Part shown: positions 18,801 to 25,461 of the stretch, in pieces | Position numbering within the stretch: position 1 is the first letter of the stretch | Layout: every line of letters starts with the position of its first letter | NCBI GenBank assembly: GCA_000719695.1 | Contig: JOHN01000029.1 | Coordinates: 1-64,000 of the forward strand | Direction of reading: 5' to 3' | DNA from: Streptomyces sp. NRRL F-6131 | Lineage (GTDB): Bacteria; Actinomycetota; Actinomycetes; Streptomycetales; Streptomycetaceae | DNA length: 64,000 bases | Program-made: the position numbers and the translations under genes | The notes under the pieces: model-generated | Told to the model about the DNA's origin: nothing | Database searches by the model: none | What the model saw: only the letters and a program-made list of their open reading frames with translations

Positions 18801-19151
18801 CAGGTAGACCTGCGGGGCCTGCTCGTCGCGGCGGCTCGCGAACACCAGCCGGTCGCCCAGGGCGGCGGGCTGGACGTCGAAGTGCGCCGGGCCCTCGCCG
18901 AACAGCGGCGGGCTCGTCGTGTCCGTCGCCACCCGGCCGAGGCTCCGGTGCCGGGTACCGGCGTACGCGATCCGGCTCTCCCCGGCGTCGGCCGCCGCGG
19001 CCCGGGTCCCGGTGCCGGCCGCGGGGGGCCGGTCCCCGGCGCCGCCCGGGCCGGCCGCCGTCGTCATCGCGAGCAGCGGCGCCAGGAGGAGCAGCGCCGC
19101 ACCGGCCCTGCCCCAGCGGTGTCGCCGACGGCCGGGGCCACCCGTGCCCAT
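15837..19151 (-). CDS. Secreted PD40 beta-propeller protein with DUF11-type domains (eCIS-linked)
   Basis: 1104 residues. The ATG at 19151 is chosen because GAGGTGGA stands 8-10 bases before it; an ATG ten codons upstream has none. A signal peptide follows (RRR, then AGAALLLLAPLLAM). Residues about 50-700 contain many TolB/PD40 blades (SPDGTRLAYSS, TPDGRRIVVTR, SPDGRYLAFTR). Next come a DUF11 domain with a CDAAALVCALG pair, a proline-rich linker of about 75 residues, a second DUF11/CARDB domain and a C-terminal IPT-like fold (GEDFPPGAPVRFTW). It is the first gene of the cap-ATPase unit. Such proteins recur in actinobacterial eCIS loci with unknown role; an exported wall-associated partner is the inference. 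Confidence 0.88.
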   Translation of the reverse strand: MGTGGPGRRRHRWGRAGAALLLLAPLLAMTTAAGPGGAGDRPPAAGTGTRAAAADAGESRIAYAGTRHRSLGRVATDTTSPPLFGEGPAHFDVQPAALGDRLVFASRRDEQAPQVYLRSADGSVHRLTSGLDAANPRLTPDGRSVVFDAARPAGAGGTQRDLWLVRTDGTGLTRLTATPANEEHPTVSPDGTRLAYSSDVDRTAGRQVYVRPLRGGPATRVSDPADGAGTEPVWNPVDGSATRDRIAYTATGPDGPRLRWTDGRTGGPLLAGPRAQWRTHGASWLPDGNGLLFLSPDRTCSCEGDWDHVFRVKALSEDEPTVVLSEDREVGPATWLGPLQGGGAVVERVSADGPHVVTLQDVRPDGSDPRDLDRIVLEEDPAADTETDPAKDPLFRPAAGYDPWTERQNYTPDGRRIVVTRFEDAPAGPNLPAGRIERIWIADADGSGPTALPLAGRGPRDWDTDPTFSPDGRYLAFTRTSPGGIGGASGPGRILIADAATGAVRGVIVPPEGQLQGGDAQPTWSSDGTTLAFTRDQVINGGGGNKHVWTVPVDRLDRQRDLSAAHCPGACEVIDDSPAFSPDGTTIAFNRKNGAGRVDERNGILLAAAAGGACRVLLPDAARDRPGACGRELPDTTATGPFQPRDAAWSSDGRTLVISSRAALAANSPEKLSLVDAVSGARTPLTAGLPGRQKEPGVQQSVDLAVQAPGTAAPLTAGDSGTVRVDVVNHGPAASPGTRLTVAPPAGLTVTGLAAPGATCDAAALVCALGVVRPGDTVPVTVTVTGVEPGDQPLDWSVTGAVLDPRPTDNTGRTVVPVRPAPAPPTPGPTPTATPTAPPAPTPVPSADPPTTPVPAPAPPAPAPAPAPAPPAPSPTGTPRPLPPAPPAPPAGPVLSLTAQPNPGYVGGRVVLTYTVRNGREGLATGLRLRVGLPGGVPHDGPPPGCDSAWVCVLPDLAPGARTVVQVVLSPDRAVTASVTGSLTTTGTDADPGDNEARQQLRILQPRIVAVPPIGKPGFVTSVRGEDFPPGAPVRFTWQPGITAAAAPTVPGPDGRFTGQLLILAKDQTGPRVITASGPGFSPVRTDFLVVSGTVQPPNEMVRR

Positions 19152-19199
19152 CACGGTCCACCTCACAGTCCGGTCCAGCATCCATGTCCGACGCTGCCA

Positions 19200-19231
19200 C
19201 CCTGCCGGTCCGCGGCCGCGGACCGGCAGGG
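19200..19231. terminator. Perfect 32-bp palindrome between PD40 gene and LuxR regulator
   Basis: Bases 19200-19215 are the exact reverse complement of 19216-19231 (arm CCCTGCCGGTCCGCGG), with no spacer. It lies 49 bases before the PD40 start and downstream of the LuxR stop, so it may end the LuxR transcript, act as an operator for the PD40 unit, or both. Confidence 0.85.
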
Positions 19232-19254
19232 CCCCGGGGCCGCGCCCGGGGGAA

Positions 19255-19284
19255 GCACCGGCTGCGCTTTCGGGCAGCCGGTGC
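19255..19284 (-). terminator. Hairpin terminator after the LuxR regulator
   Basis: An 11-bp perfect stem (GCACCGGCTGC with GCAGCCGGTGC) and an 8-base loop stand 8 bases after the LuxR stop (19293). No U tract follows, as is usual in actinobacteria. Confidence 0.75.
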
Positions 19285-19292
19285 CGGTCCGG

Positions 19293-20081
19293 TCAGATCA
19301 GCCCGTTGCGCAGCGCGTAGCCGACGGCGTGGGAGCGGTTGCGCAACTGCAGCCGGGTGATGACCTCGTGCAGGACGTTCTTGACGGTCCGTTCGGAGTA
19401 CGAGGTGTTGCGCGCTATCTCCGCGGTGTCCAGGCCCTCCGACACCAGGCGCAGCATGTCCGCCTCGCGCGGGGTCAGCGTGGACAGGGAGGCGGCGTGC
19501 GGGTCGAGGGCCGACCGCTGCAGGCTGCCGACATGGTCGAGGAGCTTCGCGAGCAGGTCGCCGGGCAGGACGCCCTCCCCGTTCGCCATCGCCAGGACCA
19601 GCCGCAGCAGCCGGTCCTGGTCGGCCTCCGCGCGCCGCAGCACCGCGGTGACCCCGCACTCGATGGCGCGCTGCAAGGCGTCACCCGAGTCGAAGGTGCC
19701 GACCACGAGCCCGGTGCGGGTGGCGGAGTTGTGGCGCAGCCGGTACAGCAGGGCGGTCGTCTCGTCGTCCACGCTGTCGACGGCGACGAGCGAGACCCGC
19801 GCCTCGTGGGCGTGGGCGTCGTCGACCAGTTCCACCTCGGGTCGCTGGCGCAGCTGTTGGACGATCCCGACGTGCAGGACCGGGTCCGAGGCGTACACGG
19901 CTACGGTGACCCGTCCGCCGGGCTCGCCGGCCGCCGCGTCGAGCGCGGGCCGGGCGGGGGCCGGGCCGTGGGCCGCCGGGCCGCGGGCCGGGGCGCGGCC
20001 CTGGGGCGGGACGCTCGGCCGCGGGGTGCCGGTGCCGGTGCCGGACGGGTGGACGGTGCCGATGAGGTCGGTGCGGAGCAT
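19293..20081 (-). CDS. LuxR/NarL-type orphan response regulator beside the eCIS locus
   Basis: 262 residues from ATG 20081. The first 55 residues are a Pro/Ala-rich extension. Residues about 58-170 are receiver-like (VAVYASDPVLHVGIVQQL) but only partly keep the acidic pocket: VSLVAVDSVDDET offers one possible phospho-acceptor. The C-terminus is a clean LuxR HTH (LTPREADMLRLVSEGL, then IARNTSYSERTVKNVLHEVI). No sensor kinase is nearby. It is divergent from the NEW3 membrane protein gene and its transcript runs toward the eCIS units, so control of the locus is a reasonable inference. Confidence 0.88.
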   Translation of the reverse strand: MLRTDLIGTVHPSGTGTGTPRPSVPPQGRAPARGPAAHGPAPARPALDAAAGEPGGRVTVAVYASDPVLHVGIVQQLRQRPEVELVDDAHAHEARVSLVAVDSVDDETTALLYRLRHNSATRTGLVVGTFDSGDALQRAIECGVTAVLRRAEADQDRLLRLVLAMANGEGVLPGDLLAKLLDHVGSLQRSALDPHAASLSTLTPREADMLRLVSEGLDTAEIARNTSYSERTVKNVLHEVITRLQLRNRSHAVGYALRNGLI

Positions 20082-20234
20082 GAGGCGTACCTGTTCCGTG
20101 AAGCGTATGAGGGTGTACTGCGGGATCTCAGGACAACAAGGCTTATGGGCAGGGGAGTTGGGCCGGGTTCTTCGGGGCATCGGGGCTGCCCGGGCCTTGC
20201 CCCCGCGCCCGTGGAGGCGGGCCGGGCGGCGGCG

Positions 20235-20240
20235 TAGCGT
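20235..20240 (+). promoter_or_regulatory. -10 hexamer TAGCGT for a leaderless transcript
   Basis: TAGCGT ends six bases before the GTG at 20247, the spacing of a leaderless mRNA. There is no ribosome site before this GTG. The -35 region (GTGGAG at 20211, 18-base spacer) is a weak match. Confidence 0.5.
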
Positions 20241-20246
20241 CGCGGC

Positions 20247-21674
20247 GTGACGACTCCAGCAGCCACCCCCAGTTCCGGCGCGCCCGGCCTCGACATCCCG
20301 TCGGTGACGGTGACGCCGGGCGGTACCGCGACCACCAGCCTGACCGTTCGCAACGACGGCGACATCGTCGAGGCGTACCGCCTGGAAGTCGTCGGCGACT
20401 GCGCTGCCTGGGCGACGGTCGAGCCCGACCGGGTCTCCCTCTACCCCGGCACCTCGGAAACGGTGACCATCCGCCTGGCACCCCCGCGTTCGCCGCGGGT
20501 GCGGGCGGGTGAGGTGCCGCTGGCCGTACGGGTCCTGCCCGCCGAGCACCCCGAGGCGGTCAAGGTCCCCGAGACCACCGTGCGGGTCGAGGGATTCCGG
20601 CAGCTCCGGGTCGAGAGCGCCCCCAAGCGCCGCCGCGGCTGGCTGCGCGGGCGCTTCCGCGTCGCCGTCCACAACGAGGGCAACCGCCCCGTCCAGGTCG
20701 GATTCACCCCGGCTCAGCCCGGTGAGGACCTGAGGTTCGACGTCCGCCCGGCGGCTCCGAAGCTGGAGCCGGGAGAGTCGGCGGAGGTCGCGCTGCGGGT
20801 CCGCGCCGGGAAGCCCGTGTGGTTCGGGAAGCCAGCCACCTGGCCGTTCACCGTCACCGTGGCGGAAACCGTGGCGGAAACCGGGGCGAAGGCCGGAACG
20901 GAGGCCGGGGCGAAGGCCGTGGCGAAGGCCGAGGTCCGGGCCGACGACGCCGGTGAGGACGACCGTGAACGGCCTTGCTCGGAGGCCGAGTTCGTCCAGA
21001 TACCGATCTTCCCGACCTGGCTGCTGGCGGTCCTGGCGGCGCTTCTCGCGCTGCTGATGGCCTGGTTCCTGCTGGTGCGTCCCGCCGTGCGCAGCACCGC
21101 GAGGGAGGCCGCCGACCAGGCGGTCCAGCAGCAGCAGCCGACCCCCACCGAGGCGCCGGCCGCCGGCCGGACCCCGGTGGCGGCGGGCTCCGGGCAGCCG
21201 GGCTCCGGGCAGCCGGTCCCCGGGGTCGGGAGCACCCTGCCCGGGGCGGGCGCTACCGGAACAGGAACGGGAACGGGGACGGGGACAGGAGGCGGCGTCG
21301 TGACCGGATCGGGTGGCGGGCAGCAGAGTTCGGCCACCATCGACCAGACGACGGCCGGCGGGGAGACCAAGGTCGGCACCTACACCGTGCCGGTGGGCAT
21401 GGCGTTCGGGATCACGGACATCGTCGTCGCCAACTTCCAGGGCGACGAGGGCGTCGTGACGATCGGTTTCGGCGACCGCAAGATCACGACGATCGCGTTG
21501 GAGACGTTCCGTAACCAGGACTACCACTGGGTCACCCCCATCAGGATCACTGAGAACCAGACCGTGACGGTCCAGGTGACCTGTGCGAAGCCGGGCACTC
21601 CGGCCACTGGCGTGCAGGCCCAGGAGTGCCACGAGGTCCTCAACGTGAGCGGTGTGTTGAGCTACATCAGGTGA
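20247..21674 (+). CDS. Membrane-anchored NEW3-domain protein ('hydrolytic protein' family), eCIS-linked
   Basis: 475 residues from GTG 20247. Residues about 15-125 form an NPCBM-associated NEW3-type beta domain (SVTVTPGGTATTSLTVRNDG, LYPGTSETVTIRLAPPR). A second beta domain covers about 130-210. A run of EAGAKAVAK-type repeats leads to a transmembrane segment at about 258-278 (LLAVLAALLALLMAWFLLV). After it come a Gln/Pro linker, a Gly/Thr repeat (GTGTGTGTGTGG) and a C-terminal beta domain of about 115 residues with two cysteines. Relatives are annotated as hydrolytic proteins, but no catalytic site can be seen. Such genes recur beside actinobacterial eCIS clusters. Topology: N-terminal half inside, C-terminal domain outside, by the positive-inside rule. 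Confidence 0.82.
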   Translation: MTTPAATPSSGAPGLDIPSVTVTPGGTATTSLTVRNDGDIVEAYRLEVVGDCAAWATVEPDRVSLYPGTSETVTIRLAPPRSPRVRAGEVPLAVRVLPAEHPEAVKVPETTVRVEGFRQLRVESAPKRRRGWLRGRFRVAVHNEGNRPVQVGFTPAQPGEDLRFDVRPAAPKLEPGESAEVALRVRAGKPVWFGKPATWPFTVTVAETVAETGAKAGTEAGAKAVAKAEVRADDAGEDDRERPCSEAEFVQIPIFPTWLLAVLAALLALLMAWFLLVRPAVRSTAREAADQAVQQQQPTPTEAPAAGRTPVAAGSGQPGSGQPVPGVGSTLPGAGATGTGTGTGTGTGGGVVTGSGGGQQSSATIDQTTAGGETKVGTYTVPVGMAFGITDIVVANFQGDEGVVTIGFGDRKITTIALETFRNQDYHWVTPIRITENQTVTVQVTCAKPGTPATGVQAQECHEVLNVSGVLSYIR

Positions 21675-21999
21675 ACAGATGCATACGCATCGTCTGTCAG
21701 GTCGTCCCGTGAGAAAAGGTGAGCCTGAGTCATTCCGGCTGAAAACCGACGGTTCGGACCTCGGGAGGCCGCCATGTGGGTGACCGTACATCCTCATTTC
21801 GGCGGCCCCGGGTGGCTCCGGCCGGACGTTCGAATGTGAACCTGACGGACCCTCAAATAAGGCCGGATCCGATCCCTCCCGGCGCCCGCCCGACCGTTCG
21901 GGCGCCGATGGGGCGGGACGGCGGCCGTCCCGGGAGTGTCGGCGAGCACCGAGGGCCGGCCCGCGTCACGGGCCGGCCCTCGTCGGATGCCGGGACGCG
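21675..21999. other. Convergent intergenic region between the NEW3 gene and the DUF4157 gene
   Basis: 325 bases without a convincing gene. A short hairpin (ACAGA...TCTGT) stands at 21675-21697 just after the NEW3 stop. The strong hairpin at 21950-21982 ends the opposing gene. Bases 21700-21870 are less G+C-rich than their surroundings, but nothing recognisable was found there. Confidence 0.6.
21950..21982. terminator. Strong hairpin terminator after the DUF4157 gene
   Basis: A perfect 14-bp stem (CGAGGGCCGGCCCG with its complement) and loop CGTCA stand 17 bases after the DUF4157 stop at 22000. Transcripts from both sides converge here. Confidence 0.85.
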
Positions 22000-23805
22000 T
22001 CAGGAACCGGCGCGCCTGCGGGCCGGGTCGCCGCCCAGCGACCGGTCGTGCCGGTACGCCTCCTCCGCCCAGCTCGCGAGGTCCCGCAGCTCGGCCTTGA
22101 GCTCGTCCCAGGTCTTCATCAGGGAGCCCATGGTCCGGATCTCGAAGGGGACCATCATGGAGCCCTCCTCCTCGTGCGGGGCGATCTGGTTCATACCGCC
22201 GAACACGCTCTGCTGAGGGATCTGGGGGACACCCTTCAGCGTCGACTCGGCGAAGGTGAGGAGGGACACCGGGAGGCCGTCGATCTCCCGGGTGGCCTCG
22301 TCGCGGAACTCCAGGTTCGCGCTGCCGTCGCCGGGATCCTCCTGGAACTCTGCGAGCAGGTTGACGATCACCTCGCTGTTGGCCGACAGGAAGTCCTGGA
22401 ACCCGGGGTCGAGGAGCGCGCGGACGTCCGTGAGCTGCGAGCGGGACAGCACGACCGTCAGGTTCTTGATCTGGCCCCGGTCCTCGTCCTGCGCGAGGTA
22501 GTCGGCCATGGCCGCGACCTGCATGAAGAACAGCTGGCTGTAGCCGTCCAGGGCGTCCGTCTCCAGCCGCTTGCGCTTGCGCGCCGACTCCTGGCCCTGC
22601 TCGTACCGGGCCACGACCCGCGCGGCGAACGTCTTCGACTGCGAGAGCCGGAACCGGGCGCGGGGGAGCGGCGCTCCCTGGGCCTGGGGAGCGGCCTCCC
22701 GGAGGTGGTCGAAGAACATCGGCATCCCGGCGAGCGGTACACCGACCGAGTAGTGGACGAACAGCCCGTCGCCCATGCCCGGGGCGCCGGCGTAGTTCGG
22801 GAAGTCGAGGTCCGGGGCGATCCGGGCGTCCTGCCCCGCGGGCAGGATCTCCAGCTCCAGGCCCATGCCCGCCAGCGGGGTCTTCCCGGTCTGCCGGTAG
22901 AACGCCTCGCGCACCGTCCTGATCTCGTCGACCATCCGTTCGAGGGTCGCCGGCCCGGACTCGCTGCCGGTGCCGACGACCGGGACCGCTCCGGTCACGA
23001 ACTCCAGGTTCGAGTAGTCGGCCCCGTTGCGCAGCGACCGCTTGTCGGAGACCAGCTTGAAGTCGGCCGAGGTGCTCTCGGCCAGGTCGGTGTCGCCCTC
23101 GTACGACGCGCCCTGGGACGTCTCGACGGGCATGTCGATCTCCGTCTCGAAGCCCAGCTTCCGCTGCACGGCGGGCTCGGGGGCCCCCGCGGCGCGGTCC
23201 GGCTCCGCCCGCTGCACCGCCTCCGGCCGGCCGGCCGGGCGCGCCATCACCCGCCGCGCGTTGGCCTCGGCCTCGCGCTCGAAGGAGTCACCGGGATCGC
23301 TGACCCGCAGCCCGTCCCCCCGGTCGGTACCGGCGACGGCCCCCTTCCGCTGCTGGACCACATGGGTCAGCTCGTGCGCGAGGGTGTGCCGGTCGTTGCC
23401 CCCGCGCCCGATGACCACATCCCTGCCGGACGTGTAGGCCCGCGCACCGATCTCGGCGGCGGACCGCTGGGCGGCCGCGCCGGTGTGCAGCCGGACATCG
23501 GAGAAGTCCGCCCCCAGCCGCCCCTCCATCTCCTCGCGCACCGGCCCCGGGAGCGGGCGCCCGGCCCCCCGCAGCACCTCGTGCACACCGGACCGCTGGA
23601 CGGGGTCCGAGCCCTGTGCGCCCCGTCCGCCCCGCGCCATCCGGGCCACGACCGCGTTGCCGATGCTCCGCTGCAGCTCACGAGCCCGCTCCGGGGACAT
23701 CGCCGCCGCCACGGGCCCGCTCACCCGCGTCTCCCGGGCCTTGCGCTCACCTCCGCCGGCCCGCTCGCCGTCGTTCCCCCTGCGATCGTCCGCCCTCGCG
23801 CGCAC
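22000..23805 (-). CDS. DUF4157 (eCIS core domain) protein with HELTH motif, candidate injected cargo
   Basis: 601 residues from GTG 23805, chosen for the GGGAGGG site just upstream and for the family-like start (M)RARADDRRGNDGERA. Residues about 45-70 carry LQRSIGNAVVARM, and a PVQR motif follows. DUF4157 covers about 75-165: LRGAGRPLPGPVREEMEGRL, FSDVRLHTGAAAQRSA and the metalloprotease-like HTLAHELTHVVQQ with His144, Glu145 and His148. Two more VQR motifs bridge to a C-terminal domain (about 215-601) that begins LGFETEID and has SNLEFVTGAVPVVG and FVHYSVGVPLAGMPMF. That domain was not recognised. Known: DUF4157 marks many eCIS cargo proteins. Inference: an effector packed in the tube lumen, with DUF4157 for loading or self-processing. 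Confidence 0.87.
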   Translation of the reverse strand: MRARADDRRGNDGERAGGGERKARETRVSGPVAAAMSPERARELQRSIGNAVVARMARGGRGAQGSDPVQRSGVHEVLRGAGRPLPGPVREEMEGRLGADFSDVRLHTGAAAQRSAAEIGARAYTSGRDVVIGRGGNDRHTLAHELTHVVQQRKGAVAGTDRGDGLRVSDPGDSFEREAEANARRVMARPAGRPEAVQRAEPDRAAGAPEPAVQRKLGFETEIDMPVETSQGASYEGDTDLAESTSADFKLVSDKRSLRNGADYSNLEFVTGAVPVVGTGSESGPATLERMVDEIRTVREAFYRQTGKTPLAGMGLELEILPAGQDARIAPDLDFPNYAGAPGMGDGLFVHYSVGVPLAGMPMFFDHLREAAPQAQGAPLPRARFRLSQSKTFAARVVARYEQGQESARKRKRLETDALDGYSQLFFMQVAAMADYLAQDEDRGQIKNLTVVLSRSQLTDVRALLDPGFQDFLSANSEVIVNLLAEFQEDPGDGSANLEFRDEATREIDGLPVSLLTFAESTLKGVPQIPQQSVFGGMNQIAPHEEEGSMMVPFEIRTMGSLMKTWDELKAELRDLASWAEEAYRHDRSLGGDPARRRAGS

Positions 23806-24191
23806 TGGCCCTCCCGGTCGCCCACCGCTGCCTTGCCTCTCCTCCCTACACCGTCGGCACCCACCGCGCCCATCCCCGAAAGTGCACCCCTGGGGCCGTA
23901 CCCTTGCCCGACCCGGGTGGTCCCGGCCGCGTCGGCCACCGCTGCGGGAACGCGGACGGAAGCGGGAACGAAACGGGAACGGAAGCGGGAGCTGAGGGGG
24001 CGACAGTGCCCCGGGGTGCTCCGCTCGGCGCTCCGCGGGTGTGGCCGGCTCGCGGCGTGCCGCCGTCCCCCGTGTGACGGCGGTGCGACGCTCGCCGGCC
24101 ACGGACCCCGTGCCGGAAAGTCGAAGGATCAATCAACTCGACGGGCACGAAGCGGTCCTGAGGAAAGGCCAGGACCGTGCGGAGCGAACTT

Positions 24192-24216
24192 CCGCCTCCG
24201 GTTCCGTCGGAGGCGG
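24192..24216. terminator. Hairpin in the divergent region (CCGCCTCCG stem)
   Basis: A perfect 9-bp stem with loop GTTCCGT, 42 bases before the -10 hexamer of the ArsR-type gene. It may insulate the regulator from read-through or be part of its control. Confidence 0.5.
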
Positions 24217-24257
24217 CTTCGTCGCGATCAACCATCGTTTCCCGGTGCCACGGCGGC

Positions 24258-24281
24258 TAGGCTTTTGCACCAGGATGCAAA
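24258..24281 (+). promoter_or_regulatory. -10 hexamer TAGGCT and operator TTTGCA-N6-TGCAAA
   Basis: TAGGCT at 24258-24263 is followed at once by the inverted repeat TTTGCA (24264-24269), CCAGGA, TGCAAA (24276-24281). The repeat covers the expected transcription start and the ATG of the leader peptide, a good place for repression by the ArsR-type product encoded downstream. Confidence 0.65.
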
Positions 24282-24331
24282 CGATCGACGAGCAGGACCG
24301 TCAGGGAGTGCTCCCAGGGGTGCCGCGGTGA
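24275..24331 (+). CDS. Possible 18-residue leader peptide coupled to the ArsR-type regulator
   Basis: ATG at 24275 opens MQTIDEQDRQGVLPGVPR and its TGA overlaps the GTG start of the regulator (GTGA). With the -10 at 24258-24263 its transcript would be nearly leaderless. The regulator itself has only a weak AGGGG site, so coupled translation through this peptide would explain its expression. Alternative: the regulator starts alone and the short frame is chance. Confidence 0.45.
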   Translation: MQTIDEQDRQGVLPGVPR

Positions 24332-25308
24332 TACAGATCCGTCTGACGACCGACGACCTCGAACGGGCCCGGGTCGCCGACGTTCCCGATTACGGGTACG
24401 AACTCGCGCTCGGCGGCCGGCACTTGGCCGTGCCGTCGCCCGCGCGCCACCTCGCGGCCTGGCGGACCGAGGTCGGCCGGGCCTGGAACCCGCGCGACAG
24501 CCGGCTGTTCGACCTCTACACCCACCTGTATCTGCCGGCGTTCTTCGACGAGGCCGTCGAGCCCGCGCCGGCGCCGACCGATCCGGCGTCCCCGCCCGCC
24601 GTCGCCCATCTGCGGGACCTGGCCCGGTCCGACGCGCTGACGCCCTTCACCCGGGGGCTCGCCGAGGGCCACCCGGGGGCCGCCCTCGCGCTGGACCGGG
24701 CGCTGATCGCCCTCCGGGCCACCGCGCTGGACCCCTATCGACGGCGCATCTCCTTCCTCGTCGCCACCGCGGCCGCGACGGCGCTGAACCGGGCCGTCCT
24801 CGGCGGCCCCGACGCCCTGCTGCGCTCGATCCACCCGTCCGTGCGCTGGGACGGTCGCCATCTGCGGCTCAACACCCTCACCGATGCCGTGGAATCCCTC
24901 GAAGGACGGCCCTTGATCTTCCAGCCCTCCGTCCTGGCCACCGGGATCAGCTTCAACCCGCTCGACGACAAGGTGGTCGTCAGCTACCCCGCGGCCGGGA
25001 GCGCCGCCCTCACCCGGGACCCCGGACTCCAGGTGCCCTCCCCGGCCCTGCAGTCGCTGCTGGGTGCGACCAGGGCGGCGGCGCTGGTGGCCGTGGTGCG
25101 GGAGCCGGCCCTCACCACCGGTCGGCTCGCGGCGGTGCTCGGTGTGTCGCCCGCCGCCGCGTCGCGCCACGCCTCCGTCCTGCGCGACGCCGCGCTCCTC
25201 GCCACCGTCCGCGACGGCCGGACGGTCCATCACCACCCGACCCGGCTCGGTCTGGAGCTCGCCCACGGAACGGCCTCCGACGGCCCCTCGGAGCGCTCCG
25301 GCGGCTGA
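24328..25308 (+). CDS. ArsR-type winged-helix regulator with DUF5937-like N-terminal domain
   Basis: 326 residues from GTG 24328 (VIQIRLTTDDLERARVAD). The first 230 residues are the all-helical N-terminal domain seen in DUF5937 regulators. The C-terminus is a winged helix of ArsR type: TRAAALVAVVREPALTTGRL, then VLGVSPAAASRHASVLRDAA and a wing with ATVRDGRTVHHH. Ligand unknown. An inverted repeat at its own promoter suggests autoregulation. It is divergent from the DUF4157 cargo gene, so it could control that gene too; this is inference. Confidence 0.85.
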   Translation: MIQIRLTTDDLERARVADVPDYGYELALGGRHLAVPSPARHLAAWRTEVGRAWNPRDSRLFDLYTHLYLPAFFDEAVEPAPAPTDPASPPAVAHLRDLARSDALTPFTRGLAEGHPGAALALDRALIALRATALDPYRRRISFLVATAAATALNRAVLGGPDALLRSIHPSVRWDGRHLRLNTLTDAVESLEGRPLIFQPSVLATGISFNPLDDKVVVSYPAAGSAALTRDPGLQVPSPALQSLLGATRAAALVAVVREPALTTGRLAAVLGVSPAAASRHASVLRDAALLATVRDGRTVHHHPTRLGLELAHGTASDGPSERSGG

Positions 25309-25446
25309 GTCGAAGGGTCGTCGGCGGTCGGGTCGGCGGTCAGGTCGGCGCGCGGGGTGTTCGGATGCCGGGCGGCTGTGTCCGGTGGGACGGTAGTGGT
25401 GCGAACGGGGTGGGGGAACTCCCCTGCCTGGTGGGGCGGGCTGTGT

Positions 25447-25461
25447 CATGCTTCAAGCATG
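25447..25461. promoter_or_regulatory. Palindrome CATGCTT-C-AAGCATG over the cutC start codon
   Basis: A 7-bp perfect inverted repeat with a one-base centre whose last three bases are the ATG of cutC. A direct echo (ATGCTTGAAG) follows at 25471. There is no ribosome site, so this may be a leaderless promoter with an overlapping operator, or a start-codon hairpin. Confidence 0.55.

Larger units (their letters stand above)
23806..24327. other. Divergent intergenic region between DUF4157 gene and ArsR-type regulator
   Basis: 522 bases. It contains a purine-rich stretch at about 23945-23995 with repeated GAAGCGGGAACG-type words and a 9-bp-stem hairpin at 24192-24216. A -10 hexamer with an operator-like inverted repeat at 24258-24281 and an 18-codon leader peptide follow. 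No larger gene was supported on either strand. Confidence 0.6.

Noticed and set aside
23806..24132. Longer N-terminus for the DUF4157 protein
   Set aside because: The extension is low-complexity and lacks a ribosome site, while GTG 23805 has GGGAGGG and a family-like start.
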